35,099 nt of DNA from assembly GCA_937928635.1 (NCBI GenBank), contig CALFWM010000086.1:1-35099 (forward strand), read 5' to 3'. Below are positions 25,419 through 33,186 of this stretch, one piece after another (positions within the stretch are counted from its first letter, which is position 1; each line of letters starts with the position of its first letter). The notes below the pieces were generated by a model. That model ran no database searches. It saw nothing but the letters and a program-made list of their open reading frames with translations, and was not told where the DNA came from. Origin of the DNA: an uncultured Sulfitobacter sp. Its GTDB lineage: Bacteria > Pseudomonadota > Alphaproteobacteria > Rhodobacterales > Rhodobacteraceae. The position numbers and the translations under genes are program-made.

Positions 25419-26606
25419 ATGTTTCTGCCCTTCTTTGATCAGTTGCGTGCGCACAAGGTCCCGGTGTCGATGCGGGAGTTTCTTGCCTTTCTCGATGGCA
25501 TGGCGGCCGGGCTTGCCACCTATGACGTGGAGGCGTTTTACTACCTCGCACGGGTGTCCATGGTCAAAGACGAACGCAACATCGACAAATTCGACCGGGC
25601 CTTTTCTGCAGCCTTTAAAGGCTTGGAAAACATTAGCTTAGACGACGCTCTTGAAGCTGTTGAGATACCAAAGGACTGGCTGGAGAAGATGGCGGAAAAG
25701 CATCTGTCGCCAGAAGAAAAAGCCGAGATGGACGCCCTGGGTGGTTTTGAGAAACTGATGGAAACGCTGAAAAAGCGTCTTGAGGAGCAAAAAGAGCGCC
25801 ATCAGGGCGGCAGCAAATGGATTGGCACGGCGGGCACCTCACCCTTTGGCGCCTATGGCTACAACCCCGAGGGCGTGCGCATTGGCCAAAAGGACTCGCG
25901 CCACCAGCGGGCCACCAAGGTCTGGGATAAACGTGAATTCAAGAACTTAGACGACACATTTGAACTTGGCACGCGCAACATCAAAGTGGCCTTGAAACGG
26001 TTGCGCCGCTGGGCCCGCGATGGCGCGGCGGATGAGCTGGACCTGAACGGCACCATCCGCGCCACGGCGGAAAACGGCTATCTCGATGTGAAAACCCGCC
26101 CCGAGCGGCGCAATGCGGTTAAGGTTCTGTTGTTCCTCGACGTGGGTGGCTCGATGGATCCGCACATCAAGATCGTGGAGGAGCTCTTCTCCGCCGCCAA
26201 AGCCGAATTCAAGCACCTTGAGTACTTCTATTTTCACAATTGCCTCTATGAAGGGGTGTGGCGCGACAACCGGCGCCGCTGGGATGCACAGCTCTCCACC
26301 CATGAGGTGTTGCGCACCTATGGCCCTGATTACAAGTGTATTTTTGTGGGGGACGCGTCCATGTCCCCCTACGAGGTCGCCTACCCCGGCGGCGCTAATG
26401 AGCACTGGAACGCAGAGGCCGGATCGACCTGGCTGGCCCGTGCGCGGGATCAATGGGCATCGAACCTCTGGATCAATCCGGTGCCGGAGAAATACTGGCC
26501 CTACACCCAGTCGATTGCGATGATCCAGGAGGTCTTTGGGCCTGAGGCGATGGTGCCGATGACTCTTGAGGGCCTTGGCCGTGGCATGCGCACCCTGACG
26601 CGGTAA
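25419..26606 (+). CDS. VWA-domain (CoxE-like) protein, probable MoxR partner
   Basis: The 395-aa product has a helical N-terminal part (FYYLARVSMVKDERNIDKFD) and a charged linker. A von Willebrand factor A domain begins near residue 235. Its MIDAS motif D241-V-G-G-S245 has the metal-binding aspartate and serine; the canonical D-x-S-x-S is altered (GG in place of S-G). Related CoxE-type proteins pair with MoxR ATPases. A GAEHWNAEAG-like segment (ANEHWNAEAG) and RARDQWASNLWINP follow. It starts 4 bp after the small membrane protein. The protein is probably cytoplasmic. The altered MIDAS is typical of this subfamily as far as I recall, so it need not mean loss of function. Confidence 0.88.
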   Translation: MFLPFFDQLRAHKVPVSMREFLAFLDGMAAGLATYDVEAFYYLARVSMVKDERNIDKFDRAFSAAFKGLENISLDDALEAVEIPKDWLEKMAEKHLSPEEKAEMDALGGFEKLMETLKKRLEEQKERHQGGSKWIGTAGTSPFGAYGYNPEGVRIGQKDSRHQRATKVWDKREFKNLDDTFELGTRNIKVALKRLRRWARDGAADELDLNGTIRATAENGYLDVKTRPERRNAVKVLLFLDVGGSMDPHIKIVEELFSAAKAEFKHLEYFYFHNCLYEGVWRDNRRRWDAQLSTHEVLRTYGPDYKCIFVGDASMSPYEVAYPGGANEHWNAEAGSTWLARARDQWASNLWINPVPEKYWPYTQSIAMIQEVFGPEAMVPMTLEGLGRGMRTLTR

Positions 26607-26649
26607 ATCACCCTTTCCAAAGTCCCTGACAGGCGGCTACCCTGCCCCC

Positions 26650-27798
26650 ATGTCAAACGCCCCGATCACCCATATTGACGTCGCTGCCTTTGCCGCTGAC
26701 CCCTACCCGATCCTTGCTGAAATGCGCCGCGATGCCCCGATCACCTACGTGCCGGAGCTCAAGGCCACCCTGATCACCCGGCGCGACGACATCCACCGCG
26801 AGGAAAAGCGTGTTCATGTGCTGTCATCGTTGCAACCTGACGGGTTGATGACCCAATTGATGGGCGAAAATATGATGCGCAAGGACGGTGAGGCGCACAT
26901 GCGCGAGCGCCGTGCCTTGTTCCCGGCCCTCAGCCCGCGCACGGTGGCAGATCACTGGAAACCGATGTTTGAAAATGCAACAACGTCGATCCTCAACACA
27001 TTGAAAGAACGCAAACAATTCGATGTGACAACCGATTTTGCCATGCCGGTCTCAGCGGCTGCCCTCAAAGCGATCACCGGCCTCAGCGACATGACCCACG
27101 CGGAGATGGACCGCGTCAGCCAGCATATGATTGATGGCTGTGCGAACTATGTCGGCATTCCAGAGATAACCACACGCTGTTACGCGGCAACAGCCCTGAT
27201 TGACACACATATTGACCGCATGTCTGCCACGCCGCCCCCCAAAAGCGCCCTTGCGGTGATGCAGACTGCCGGCCTCCCAATCGACAGCATTCGCGCCAAC
27301 ATCAAACTGGTCATTTCCGGCGGCCAGAACGAGCCACGCGCTGCCATTGCCGGCACCGTCTGGGCCTTGCTCACCCACCCTGAGCAGCTGACCATGATCC
27401 GGAATGGCAACGCCAGCTACCGTGATGCCTTTGCCGAATATGTCCGCTGGATCAGTCCCATAGGCATGTCCCCGCGTGTCATTGCGCAGGACGACCGGAT
27501 CAACGGCATCGACTTTCACAAAGGCGACCGCGTGTTCCTGATGTTCTCCTCTGCTGGCCGTGACGCCCAATACTTTGAAGATGCGGACCAATTCGACATC
27601 ACCCGCGATACATCGGCGGCAATTCCCTTTGGCGCGGGCCCGCATTTCTGCGCGGGTGCCGCCGCCTCGCGCTGCCTGATTACGCAGGTCGCCCTGCCAA
27701 TGCTGTTTGACGCCTTGCCCGATCTAAACCTCAACGGACCGGCCCCCTTCACCGGCTGGGCCTTCCGCGGTCCCACCGCCGTCCCTGTGGCACGCTGA
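26650..27798 (+). CDS. Cytochrome P450
   Basis: The 382-aa product has the heme motif FGAGPHFCAG with Cys334 as thiolate ligand, an ExxR-type helix (EYVRW), and a K-helix/meander region typical of bacterial P450s. The I-helix segment reads SGGQNEPRAAIAG: the acidic residue of the usual AGxET/S is kept (E), but the next position is Pro, not Thr. Bacterial P450s need a ferredoxin and reductase; none is encoded here. It is preceded by a 43-bp gap after the VWA gene and has no obvious operon partner. Its substrate is unknown. Confidence 0.9.
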   Translation: MSNAPITHIDVAAFAADPYPILAEMRRDAPITYVPELKATLITRRDDIHREEKRVHVLSSLQPDGLMTQLMGENMMRKDGEAHMRERRALFPALSPRTVADHWKPMFENATTSILNTLKERKQFDVTTDFAMPVSAAALKAITGLSDMTHAEMDRVSQHMIDGCANYVGIPEITTRCYAATALIDTHIDRMSATPPPKSALAVMQTAGLPIDSIRANIKLVISGGQNEPRAAIAGTVWALLTHPEQLTMIRNGNASYRDAFAEYVRWISPIGMSPRVIAQDDRINGIDFHKGDRVFLMFSSAGRDAQYFEDADQFDITRDTSAAIPFGAGPHFCAGAAASRCLITQVALPMLFDALPDLNLNGPAPFTGWAFRGPTAVPVAR

Positions 27799-27872
27799 CG
27801 CCGTCCCTTTCACCCTTCCAATAAACTCAATCCTGCTCTTGCCCCCATCGCTGCCGCCCCCATATTAATCCC

Positions 27873-28565
27873 ATGATCCGCGTCCTCCCCATTCTCCTCG
27901 CTGTACTCTATGGCTTTGCCATGTATCGCTTTTCCGCATGGCGCACCGCGCGGGAGCTTGACGCAAAGTCATCCGACCTGATGGATCCCGCCCTGCAGGA
28001 CATGCGCAACCGGATGGCAAAGGCGCTGGACCTGCCGCGCATCAAGGTCAATATTTACGAAATCGCCCCGGTCAACGGTCTGGCCGCGCCCGATGGTCGT
28101 ATCTTCATCACGCGCGGGTTCTACAACCGGTTCAAATCGGGCGAGGTAACCGCCGAAGAGCTTGCCAGTGTCATCGCTCATGAGCTCGGCCATGTGGCAC
28201 TGGGGCATTCGCGCCGCCGGATGATCGACTTTTCGGGGCAAAACGCCGTGCGCGCAGGGTTGATCATGGTGCTGCGGTTTATCCCGCTCGTCGGCCCCTA
28301 CATCGCCCCCATGGTAGCCAACGCGCTCGTCTCAATGGTCTCGGCACGTCTGTCGCGCAACGATGAATTTGAAGCCGACGCCTATGCATCCGCGCTGCTC
28401 ACCAAAGCAGGCATCGGCACCGCGCCGCAGATCAGTCTGTTTGAAAAGCTGGGCCGCCTGACGGGCAGCAACGGCAAATCTGCGCCTGCGTGGTTCATGA
28501 GCCACCCAAAGGCTGACGACCGGATAGCGGCGATCGCGGCCAATACCGAAAAGTGGCAGGGTTAG
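27873..28565 (+). CDS. M48-family zinc metalloprotease
   Basis: The 230-aa product has an N-terminal hydrophobic segment (residues 4-16), then the catalytic HELGH motif (His103, His107), a downstream EFEAD segment (about 165-169) supplying the third zinc ligand, and the family's C-terminal SHPKADDRIAAI. It is a small, membrane-associated M48 peptidase with a second hydrophobic stretch (about 133-152). Relatives (HtpX, Oma1, YcaL-like) take part in envelope or membrane protein quality control. No ribosome site is evident before the ATG. Its stop overlaps that of the convergent PIN gene by 4 bp. Confidence 0.88.
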   Translation: MIRVLPILLAVLYGFAMYRFSAWRTARELDAKSSDLMDPALQDMRNRMAKALDLPRIKVNIYEIAPVNGLAAPDGRIFITRGFYNRFKSGEVTAEELASVIAHELGHVALGHSRRRMIDFSGQNAVRAGLIMVLRFIPLVGPYIAPMVANALVSMVSARLSRNDEFEADAYASALLTKAGIGTAPQISLFEKLGRLTGSNGKSAPAWFMSHPKADDRIAAIAANTEKWQG

Positions 28566-29116
28566 GCGCTCAAGTAGCCCTCTACCGCCTTGCCCAAGCG
28601 CGCCATGCGAGCCTTTTTCAGCAGGCTGCGAGCGGTCCAATTGTCGCCTGACAGACGCTGCGCCTCTGCGACTACGCCTTGCACGACATCCGACACCGTT
28701 TGCGGGTCTTTGCCGAACAATCCGCGCAGGAATGCGTCGGGATCTTCGCGCCGCAGCCCTTCGTCGGCCAGCACGTTGCGCGGGAAATCCTGCGCGTTGA
28801 CGGTGACGATCACGTCGCACGACCCCACCACAGCCGAAGCCAGCACGTGGATATCATTGGGATCAGGCAACCAAAACCGCGCCTGTTGAGCGTCCGGCAC
28901 ATCGACAAGCGCTGCGGGCCAATCGGCGCACATCTTGGCCCGTTCCGCCCCCGCGATAGCTTGCGCATCCGCGCCCAGCTTGGCCGTCGCGCGCACCCAT
29001 TCCTCTAGGATGCGGGTGGACCATCGTGGCTCGTAGAGACCTGCCTTCGCACAGCCCAGCAACACCTCGCGCATCACCGTGGGGTAGATCACGCAGGCAT
29101 CCAGCATTACCCTCAC
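28562..29116 (-). CDS. PIN-domain protein (VapC-like nuclease fold)
   Basis: The 184-aa product begins MRVMLDACVIYP with the first acidic residue of a PIN domain (D6). It continues with a conserved acidic helix (ILEEWVRA), DPNDIHVLASAV and a final acidic site near DVIVTVNAQDFP. PIN domains are Mg2+-dependent RNA nucleases. The C-terminal 50 residues form a basic tail (LLKKARMARLGK). GTG at 29116 overlaps the rlmI stop by 4 bp (GTGA), so the two are translationally coupled; ATG at 29107 is also in frame. The neighbours are rlmI and the M48 gene, not an antitoxin, so this is probably not a classical toxin-antitoxin pair. Confidence 0.78.
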   Translation of the reverse strand: MRVMLDACVIYPTVMREVLLGCAKAGLYEPRWSTRILEEWVRATAKLGADAQAIAGAERAKMCADWPAALVDVPDAQQARFWLPDPNDIHVLASAVVGSCDVIVTVNAQDFPRNVLADEGLRREDPDAFLRGLFGKDPQTVSDVVQGVVAEAQRLSGDNWTARSLLKKARMARLGKAVEGYLSA

Positions 29117-30327
29117 AGGCGGAAGACCAGCACTTTCAAATAGCCGCTCTCGGCCAGATGCGGCAGCACGGGGTGATCCGGACCGGCATACCCTGTGTAG
29201 ACCAAATGCCCGCGACGCCCGCCGCGCCCAATCCCGCGCGCAGAGGCGTTACGGAATTTGGTCAGATCGGCGGCGTGACTGCATGAACACAGCACCAAAT
29301 AGCCGTTTTCCGCGACCAGTGGGGCCGCCAGTCGTGCGATCCGCTCATAGGCACGCAGTCCTGCCTCCAACGCGTTCTTCGACGGCGCAAAGGCGGGCGG
29401 ATCGCAGACCACGACGCCAAATCGCTCGCCCGCCAAATCCAGCTCGGTCAACGCCTGAAACGCATCGTCCTTGCGGGTGCTGAACGCCGCAGCAAATCCC
29501 GACGCCTCGGCCCCTTGGGTCCCCAGATCAAGGGCCGCTTGCGATCCATCGACCGCCAGCGCGTCGGTAGCACCTCCTGCCAGCGCCGCCAGACCAAAGC
29601 CGCCGACATGGCTAAACATATCGAGCACGCGCTGCCCTTTGGACAGACCTGCCACAAACGCATGATTGGGCCGCTGGTCAAAGAACAACCCCGTCTTCTG
29701 CCCGCCCATGACATCGGCCATATACGTAGCCCCATTCATCGGCACAGGCACCGGACCCGTAGGCTCGGCCCCGCGCAAAACCACTGTCTCCTCACCCAAT
29801 CCTTCGAGTTGCCGCGCGCGACCTGTGGCGTTCTTGATCACTGTCGTCACGCCCGTCACAGCCATCAGCGCATCGGCGAGCACGTCAATCAATATCTCGG
29901 ACCACGCCGCATTGGGCTGGATCACCGCCAGATCGCCAAAGCGGTCGATGACCACGCCGGGCAAGCCGTCAGCCTCCGCATGGACAAGCCGGTAATAGGG
30001 CGCATCATAGAGCACATCGCGGTGCGTCATGGCACGGGTAAGGCGGGCGCGCAGCCAATCCTCGTTGATCTCGGCCTCAGGGTTTTGATCCATCATCCGA
30101 CAGGCGATTTTGGACGCAGGATTGACCGTGACGACACCCATCGGCTGGCGGTCGACGTCTTGCAGTTGCGCCATGGTGCCCGCCGTCAGCCCCTTGGTCC
30201 GGCGGTCCATCACCATCTCATTGGCGTAGACCCACGGGAACCCGTGGCGGATCGCGCGCGCGTTCGCTTTGGCCAACAGGCGAACGACGGGCATGGTGGA
30301 TGCGGGGGGTGTGACTGGTTCTGACAT
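29113..30327 (-). CDS. rlmI: RlmI-type 23S rRNA methyltransferase
   Basis: The 404-aa product has an N-terminal PUA domain (FPWVYANEM), a middle segment with MGGQKTGLFFDQRPN, and a SAM-dependent Rossmann domain (VLDMFSHVGGFGLAAL, then CDPPAFAPSK). This order is that of RlmI, which methylates C1962 of 23S rRNA. CSCSHA supplies the late cysteine seen in the family. An AGGAGG lies 4 nt before the ATG. It is divergent from edd and overlaps the PIN gene by 4 bp. A related rRNA or unknown RNA substrate cannot be ruled out for this subfamily. Confidence 0.87.
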   Translation of the reverse strand: MSEPVTPPASTMPVVRLLAKANARAIRHGFPWVYANEMVMDRRTKGLTAGTMAQLQDVDRQPMGVVTVNPASKIACRMMDQNPEAEINEDWLRARLTRAMTHRDVLYDAPYYRLVHAEADGLPGVVIDRFGDLAVIQPNAAWSEILIDVLADALMAVTGVTTVIKNATGRARQLEGLGEETVVLRGAEPTGPVPVPMNGATYMADVMGGQKTGLFFDQRPNHAFVAGLSKGQRVLDMFSHVGGFGLAALAGGATDALAVDGSQAALDLGTQGAEASGFAAAFSTRKDDAFQALTELDLAGERFGVVVCDPPAFAPSKNALEAGLRAYERIARLAAPLVAENGYLVLCSCSHAADLTKFRNASARGIGRGGRRGHLVYTGYAGPDHPVLPHLAESGYLKVLVFRL

Positions 30328-30383
30328 GCCCCCTCCTACCCCCTCGCCCTTGTGAGGGAAAGGCCCCGCGTCTCGGAGGGATT

Positions 30384-30395
30384 GTTAGCGGTAAC
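30384..30395. promoter_or_regulatory. LacI-type palindromic operator upstream of edd
   Basis: GTTAGCGGTAAC is symmetric at 10 of 12 positions and lies 63 bp before the edd ATG, inside TGTTAGCGGTAACG. It resembles LacI-family operators of the GntR type found at gluconate and Entner-Doudoroff genes. It lies in the gap between divergent rlmI and edd. The regulator is not in the window. Confidence 0.5.
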
Positions 30396-30457
30396 GGGGC
30401 ATGGTAGGCGGAAACAAACGTGCTATGCACAGCGCAGCTATCCAAGAGGTTTCCCCC

Positions 30458-32260
30458 ATGTCCCTCCATCAAACCATCGCTGACGTCACAGACCGCATCC
30501 GCGAGCGCAGCCAAGGGCCGCGCGCCAAATACATGCACCACATGGCCGCCGCCGCTGCCGAAGGCCCGCGCCGCGCCCATCTGACCTGCGGCAACCAAGC
30601 GCACGCCTATGCCGCGATGGGCGACGACAAGGACACGCTGACCGCAGAACGTGCGCCCAACATCGGAATCATCACCGCCTACAACGACATGCTGTCGGCG
30701 CATCAACCGTTCGAGCGCTACCCCGATCTGATCCGCGCCGCCGCCCGTGCCGCAGGCGCCACAGCCCAAGTTGCAGGCGGTGTGCCCGCCATGTGCGACG
30801 GCGTGACCCAAGGGCAGACAGGCATGGAGCTGTCGCTGTTCAGCCGAGACGTCATCGCTTTGTCCGCCGCCGTGGGGCTATCGCACAACACCTATGACGC
30901 CGCGCTCTACCTCGGGGTCTGTGACAAGATCGTCCCCGGTCTCGTGATGGCCGCCGCCACATTCGGCTATATCCCCGCGCTGTTCGTGCCTGCGGGACCG
31001 ATGGTCTCGGGCCTGCCCAACGATCAAAAAGCCGCCGTGCGTCAGGAATTTGCCAAGGGCAACATTGACCGCGCCGAGCTGATGAAGGCCGAAATGGCCA
31101 GCTACCACGGCCCCGGCACCTGCACTTTCTATGGTACAGCGAACTCCAACCAGATGCTGATGGAATTCATGGGGCTGCACCTACCCGGCTCTAGCTTTGT
31201 CAATCCCGGCACACCGCTGCGCGACGCGCTGACCACGGCGGCGACCGAGCGGGCAGCCGCAATCACAGCGCTCGGCAACGAATTCACGCCCGTCAGCGAC
31301 ATCCTAGATGAACGCGCTTTCGTCAACGGCCTCGTGGGGCTGATGGCGACAGGCGGCAGCACGAACCTCGTCTTGCACCTGCCCGCGATGGCACGCGCGG
31401 CGGGCATCATCCTCGATCTACAGGATTTTTCCGACATCTCCGCCGTCGTACCGCTGATGGCCAAGGTCTATCCAAATGGTCTGGCCGATGTGAACCACTT
31501 CCACGCGGCGGGGGGCTTAGGCTATATGATCGGCCAGCTGCTTGACGCTGGGCTGATGCACGAAGATGTCAAAACATCCGCAGGCCTCGGCATGGGGCTC
31601 TACGCTCAAGAACCCAAACTCGTCGATGGCCGCGTCCAATATGAACCCGGCGCGGGCGAGACTCAGAACGACAAAATCCTGCGCCCCGCCTCTGATCCCT
31701 TCGCTCCACAAGGCGGCCTCGTGCAGCTGTCCGGCAATCTGGGCCGCGCTGTCACGAAGATCTCGGCGGTCAAGCCCGAACACCACGTCATCGAAGCGCC
31801 CGTGCGCATCTTTCACGAGCAGCACGACGTCAAAGCGGCGTTCCAAAAAGGCGAGTTCACCACCGACACCATCGTCGTCGTCCGGTTCCAAGGGCCAAAA
31901 GCCAACGGCATGCCAGAGCTGCACAGCCTGACGCCGACGCTGGCCGTCCTGCAAGATCGCGGCCTGAAGGTCGCGCTTGTCACAGATGGTCGCATGTCGG
32001 GGGCCTCGGGCAAGGTGCCGTCTGCGATTCACGTCAGCCCAGAGGCGCTCGACGGTGGGGCCATCGGCCTGTTGCAAGACGGCGATGTGCTGCGACTGGA
32101 TGCGGCGGCAGGCACGCTCGATTGTCTCACCGATCTCACCGGGCGTGCACCTGCCAAACCGGACCTCGCGCACAACGGCAATGGTGTGGGCCGCGAGCTG
32201 TTTGAAATGTTTCGCAAAAACGCGGGCCTCGCCGAGGCCGGTGGTTGCGCCGTACTTTAA
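30458..32260 (+). CDS. edd: 6-phosphogluconate dehydratase
   Basis: The 600-aa product has the IlvD/Edd fold with the iron-sulfur cysteines in PAMCDGVTQGQ, GVCDKIVPG and GTCTFYGTANSNQ. The C-terminal block VTDGRMSGASGKVPSAIHVSPEA is also typical. The enzyme converts 6-phosphogluconate to 2-keto-3-deoxy-6-phosphogluconate with a [4Fe-4S] cluster. Length and motifs match Edd rather than IlvD. ATG at 30458 is chosen because AAGAGG lies 8 nt upstream; in-frame starts at 30401 and 30425 are upstream extensions with no family match. eda follows after 18 bp, so the two form the Entner-Doudoroff operon, probably controlled through the palindrome at 30384-30395. Confidence 0.95.
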   Translation: MSLHQTIADVTDRIRERSQGPRAKYMHHMAAAAAEGPRRAHLTCGNQAHAYAAMGDDKDTLTAERAPNIGIITAYNDMLSAHQPFERYPDLIRAAARAAGATAQVAGGVPAMCDGVTQGQTGMELSLFSRDVIALSAAVGLSHNTYDAALYLGVCDKIVPGLVMAAATFGYIPALFVPAGPMVSGLPNDQKAAVRQEFAKGNIDRAELMKAEMASYHGPGTCTFYGTANSNQMLMEFMGLHLPGSSFVNPGTPLRDALTTAATERAAAITALGNEFTPVSDILDERAFVNGLVGLMATGGSTNLVLHLPAMARAAGIILDLQDFSDISAVVPLMAKVYPNGLADVNHFHAAGGLGYMIGQLLDAGLMHEDVKTSAGLGMGLYAQEPKLVDGRVQYEPGAGETQNDKILRPASDPFAPQGGLVQLSGNLGRAVTKISAVKPEHHVIEAPVRIFHEQHDVKAAFQKGEFTTDTIVVVRFQGPKANGMPELHSLTPTLAVLQDRGLKVALVTDGRMSGASGKVPSAIHVSPEALDGGAIGLLQDGDVLRLDAAAGTLDCLTDLTGRAPAKPDLAHNGNGVGRELFEMFRKNAGLAEAGGCAVL

Positions 32261-32278
32261 GTCAAGGAAATCAAAGCT

Positions 32279-32920
32279 ATGACACCCGAACACGCCTCCG
32301 ATCTATGCCGCCAAGTGTGCGAGCTGGCCCCCGTTGTCCCCGTCCTTGTGGTCCATGATCCGGCCCATGCCAAACCGCTGGCAGAGGCGCTCGTCTCGGG
32401 CGGATTGCCCGCGCTCGAAGTCACCCTACGCACGCCAGCCGCATTGGAAGTCATCGCTGAAATGGCCCGCGTCGAAGGCGGCGTTGTGGGCGCGGGCACC
32501 TTGCTGACCGAAGACGATGTGCGCGCGGCCAAGGATGCGGGCGCGTCATTTGGCGTCTCGCCCGGTGCCACAGATCGCCTGCTCGACGCTTGCGAAGCGC
32601 ATGATTTGCCACTGTTGGCCGGGGCCGCCACGGCATCCGAGGCGATGAAACTGCTGGAACGCGGCTACACGGTCGCAAAGTTCTTTCCCGCCGAAGCCTC
32701 CGGCGGGGCCGCAGCGCTCAAGGGCATCGGCGCGCCGATCCCGCAGGTCAGCTTTTGCCCCACGGGCGGCGTCAATCTGGCGAATGCGCGCGATTACCTC
32801 AGCCTGCCAAACGTGATGTGCGTCGGCGGCAGTTGGGTGGCCCCGTCGAGCATGGTCAATTCTGGCAATTGGGACGGCATCATCGCTCTGGCCGCCGAAG
32901 CCGCCGCCCTGCCGCGTTAA
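32279..32920 (+). CDS. eda: KDPG aldolase (2-keto-3-deoxy-6-phosphogluconate aldolase)
   Basis: The 213-aa product is a class I aldolase of the KDPG/KHG family. It has Glu47 in LEVTLRT and the Schiff-base Lys134 in VAKFFPAE, which correspond to Glu45 and Lys133 of the E. coli enzyme. It splits KDPG to pyruvate and glyceraldehyde 3-phosphate, the second unique step of the Entner-Doudoroff route, right after edd. An AAGGA ribosome site lies about 11 nt before the ATG. Its stop codon overlaps that of the convergent small gene by 3 bp. Confidence 0.95.
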   Translation: MTPEHASDLCRQVCELAPVVPVLVVHDPAHAKPLAEALVSGGLPALEVTLRTPAALEVIAEMARVEGGVVGAGTLLTEDDVRAAKDAGASFGVSPGATDRLLDACEAHDLPLLAGAATASEAMKLLERGYTVAKFFPAEASGGAAALKGIGAPIPQVSFCPTGGVNLANARDYLSLPNVMCVGGSWVAPSSMVNSGNWDGIIALAAEAAALPR

Positions 32921-33186
32921 TCCAGCATACGCGCTGCGCGGCCACCCCGGCGGCGCGGCGCATCGGCGCTGCCCAACCCTTCGTTCAGCGTCACGGTCAT
33001 CGGGTGATCGGCAGGCTGATCTGCGTATTGGGCCAGCAGTTGCACTACGCCTTCCTTTGGGTCTGCCCCATCGGGGTGCGACAAGGCCCAGTCGAGAAAA
33101 ATCGTGCGACATTGCGCGATGGTGATGCCGTCAATCCGGTAGGCCTCGCGGATCAGCGCCTTTGGGTCCAATGCATCGCCCTTCAT
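32917..33186 (-). CDS. Small conserved protein coupled to glnE
   Basis: The 89-aa product (start MKGDALDPKALIREAYRID, ends ADAPRRRGGRAARMLD) has no motif that I recognise; it is mostly helical with a basic C-terminus. Its start overlaps the glnE stop by 4 bp (ATGA), which makes translational coupling likely. The sequence is clearly coding: it is flanked by tight overlaps on both sides and has a protein-like composition. Similar short proteins follow glnE in relatives as far as I recall, but no function is known to me. Confidence 0.72.
   Translation of the reverse strand: MKGDALDPKALIREAYRIDGITIAQCRTIFLDWALSHPDGADPKEGVVQLLAQYADQPADHPMTVTLNEGLGSADAPRRRGGRAARMLD

Noticed and set aside
28562..29116. 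Classical VapBC toxin-antitoxin pair
   Set aside because: The adjacent genes are rlmI and an M48 protease; no small antitoxin gene is present on either side.
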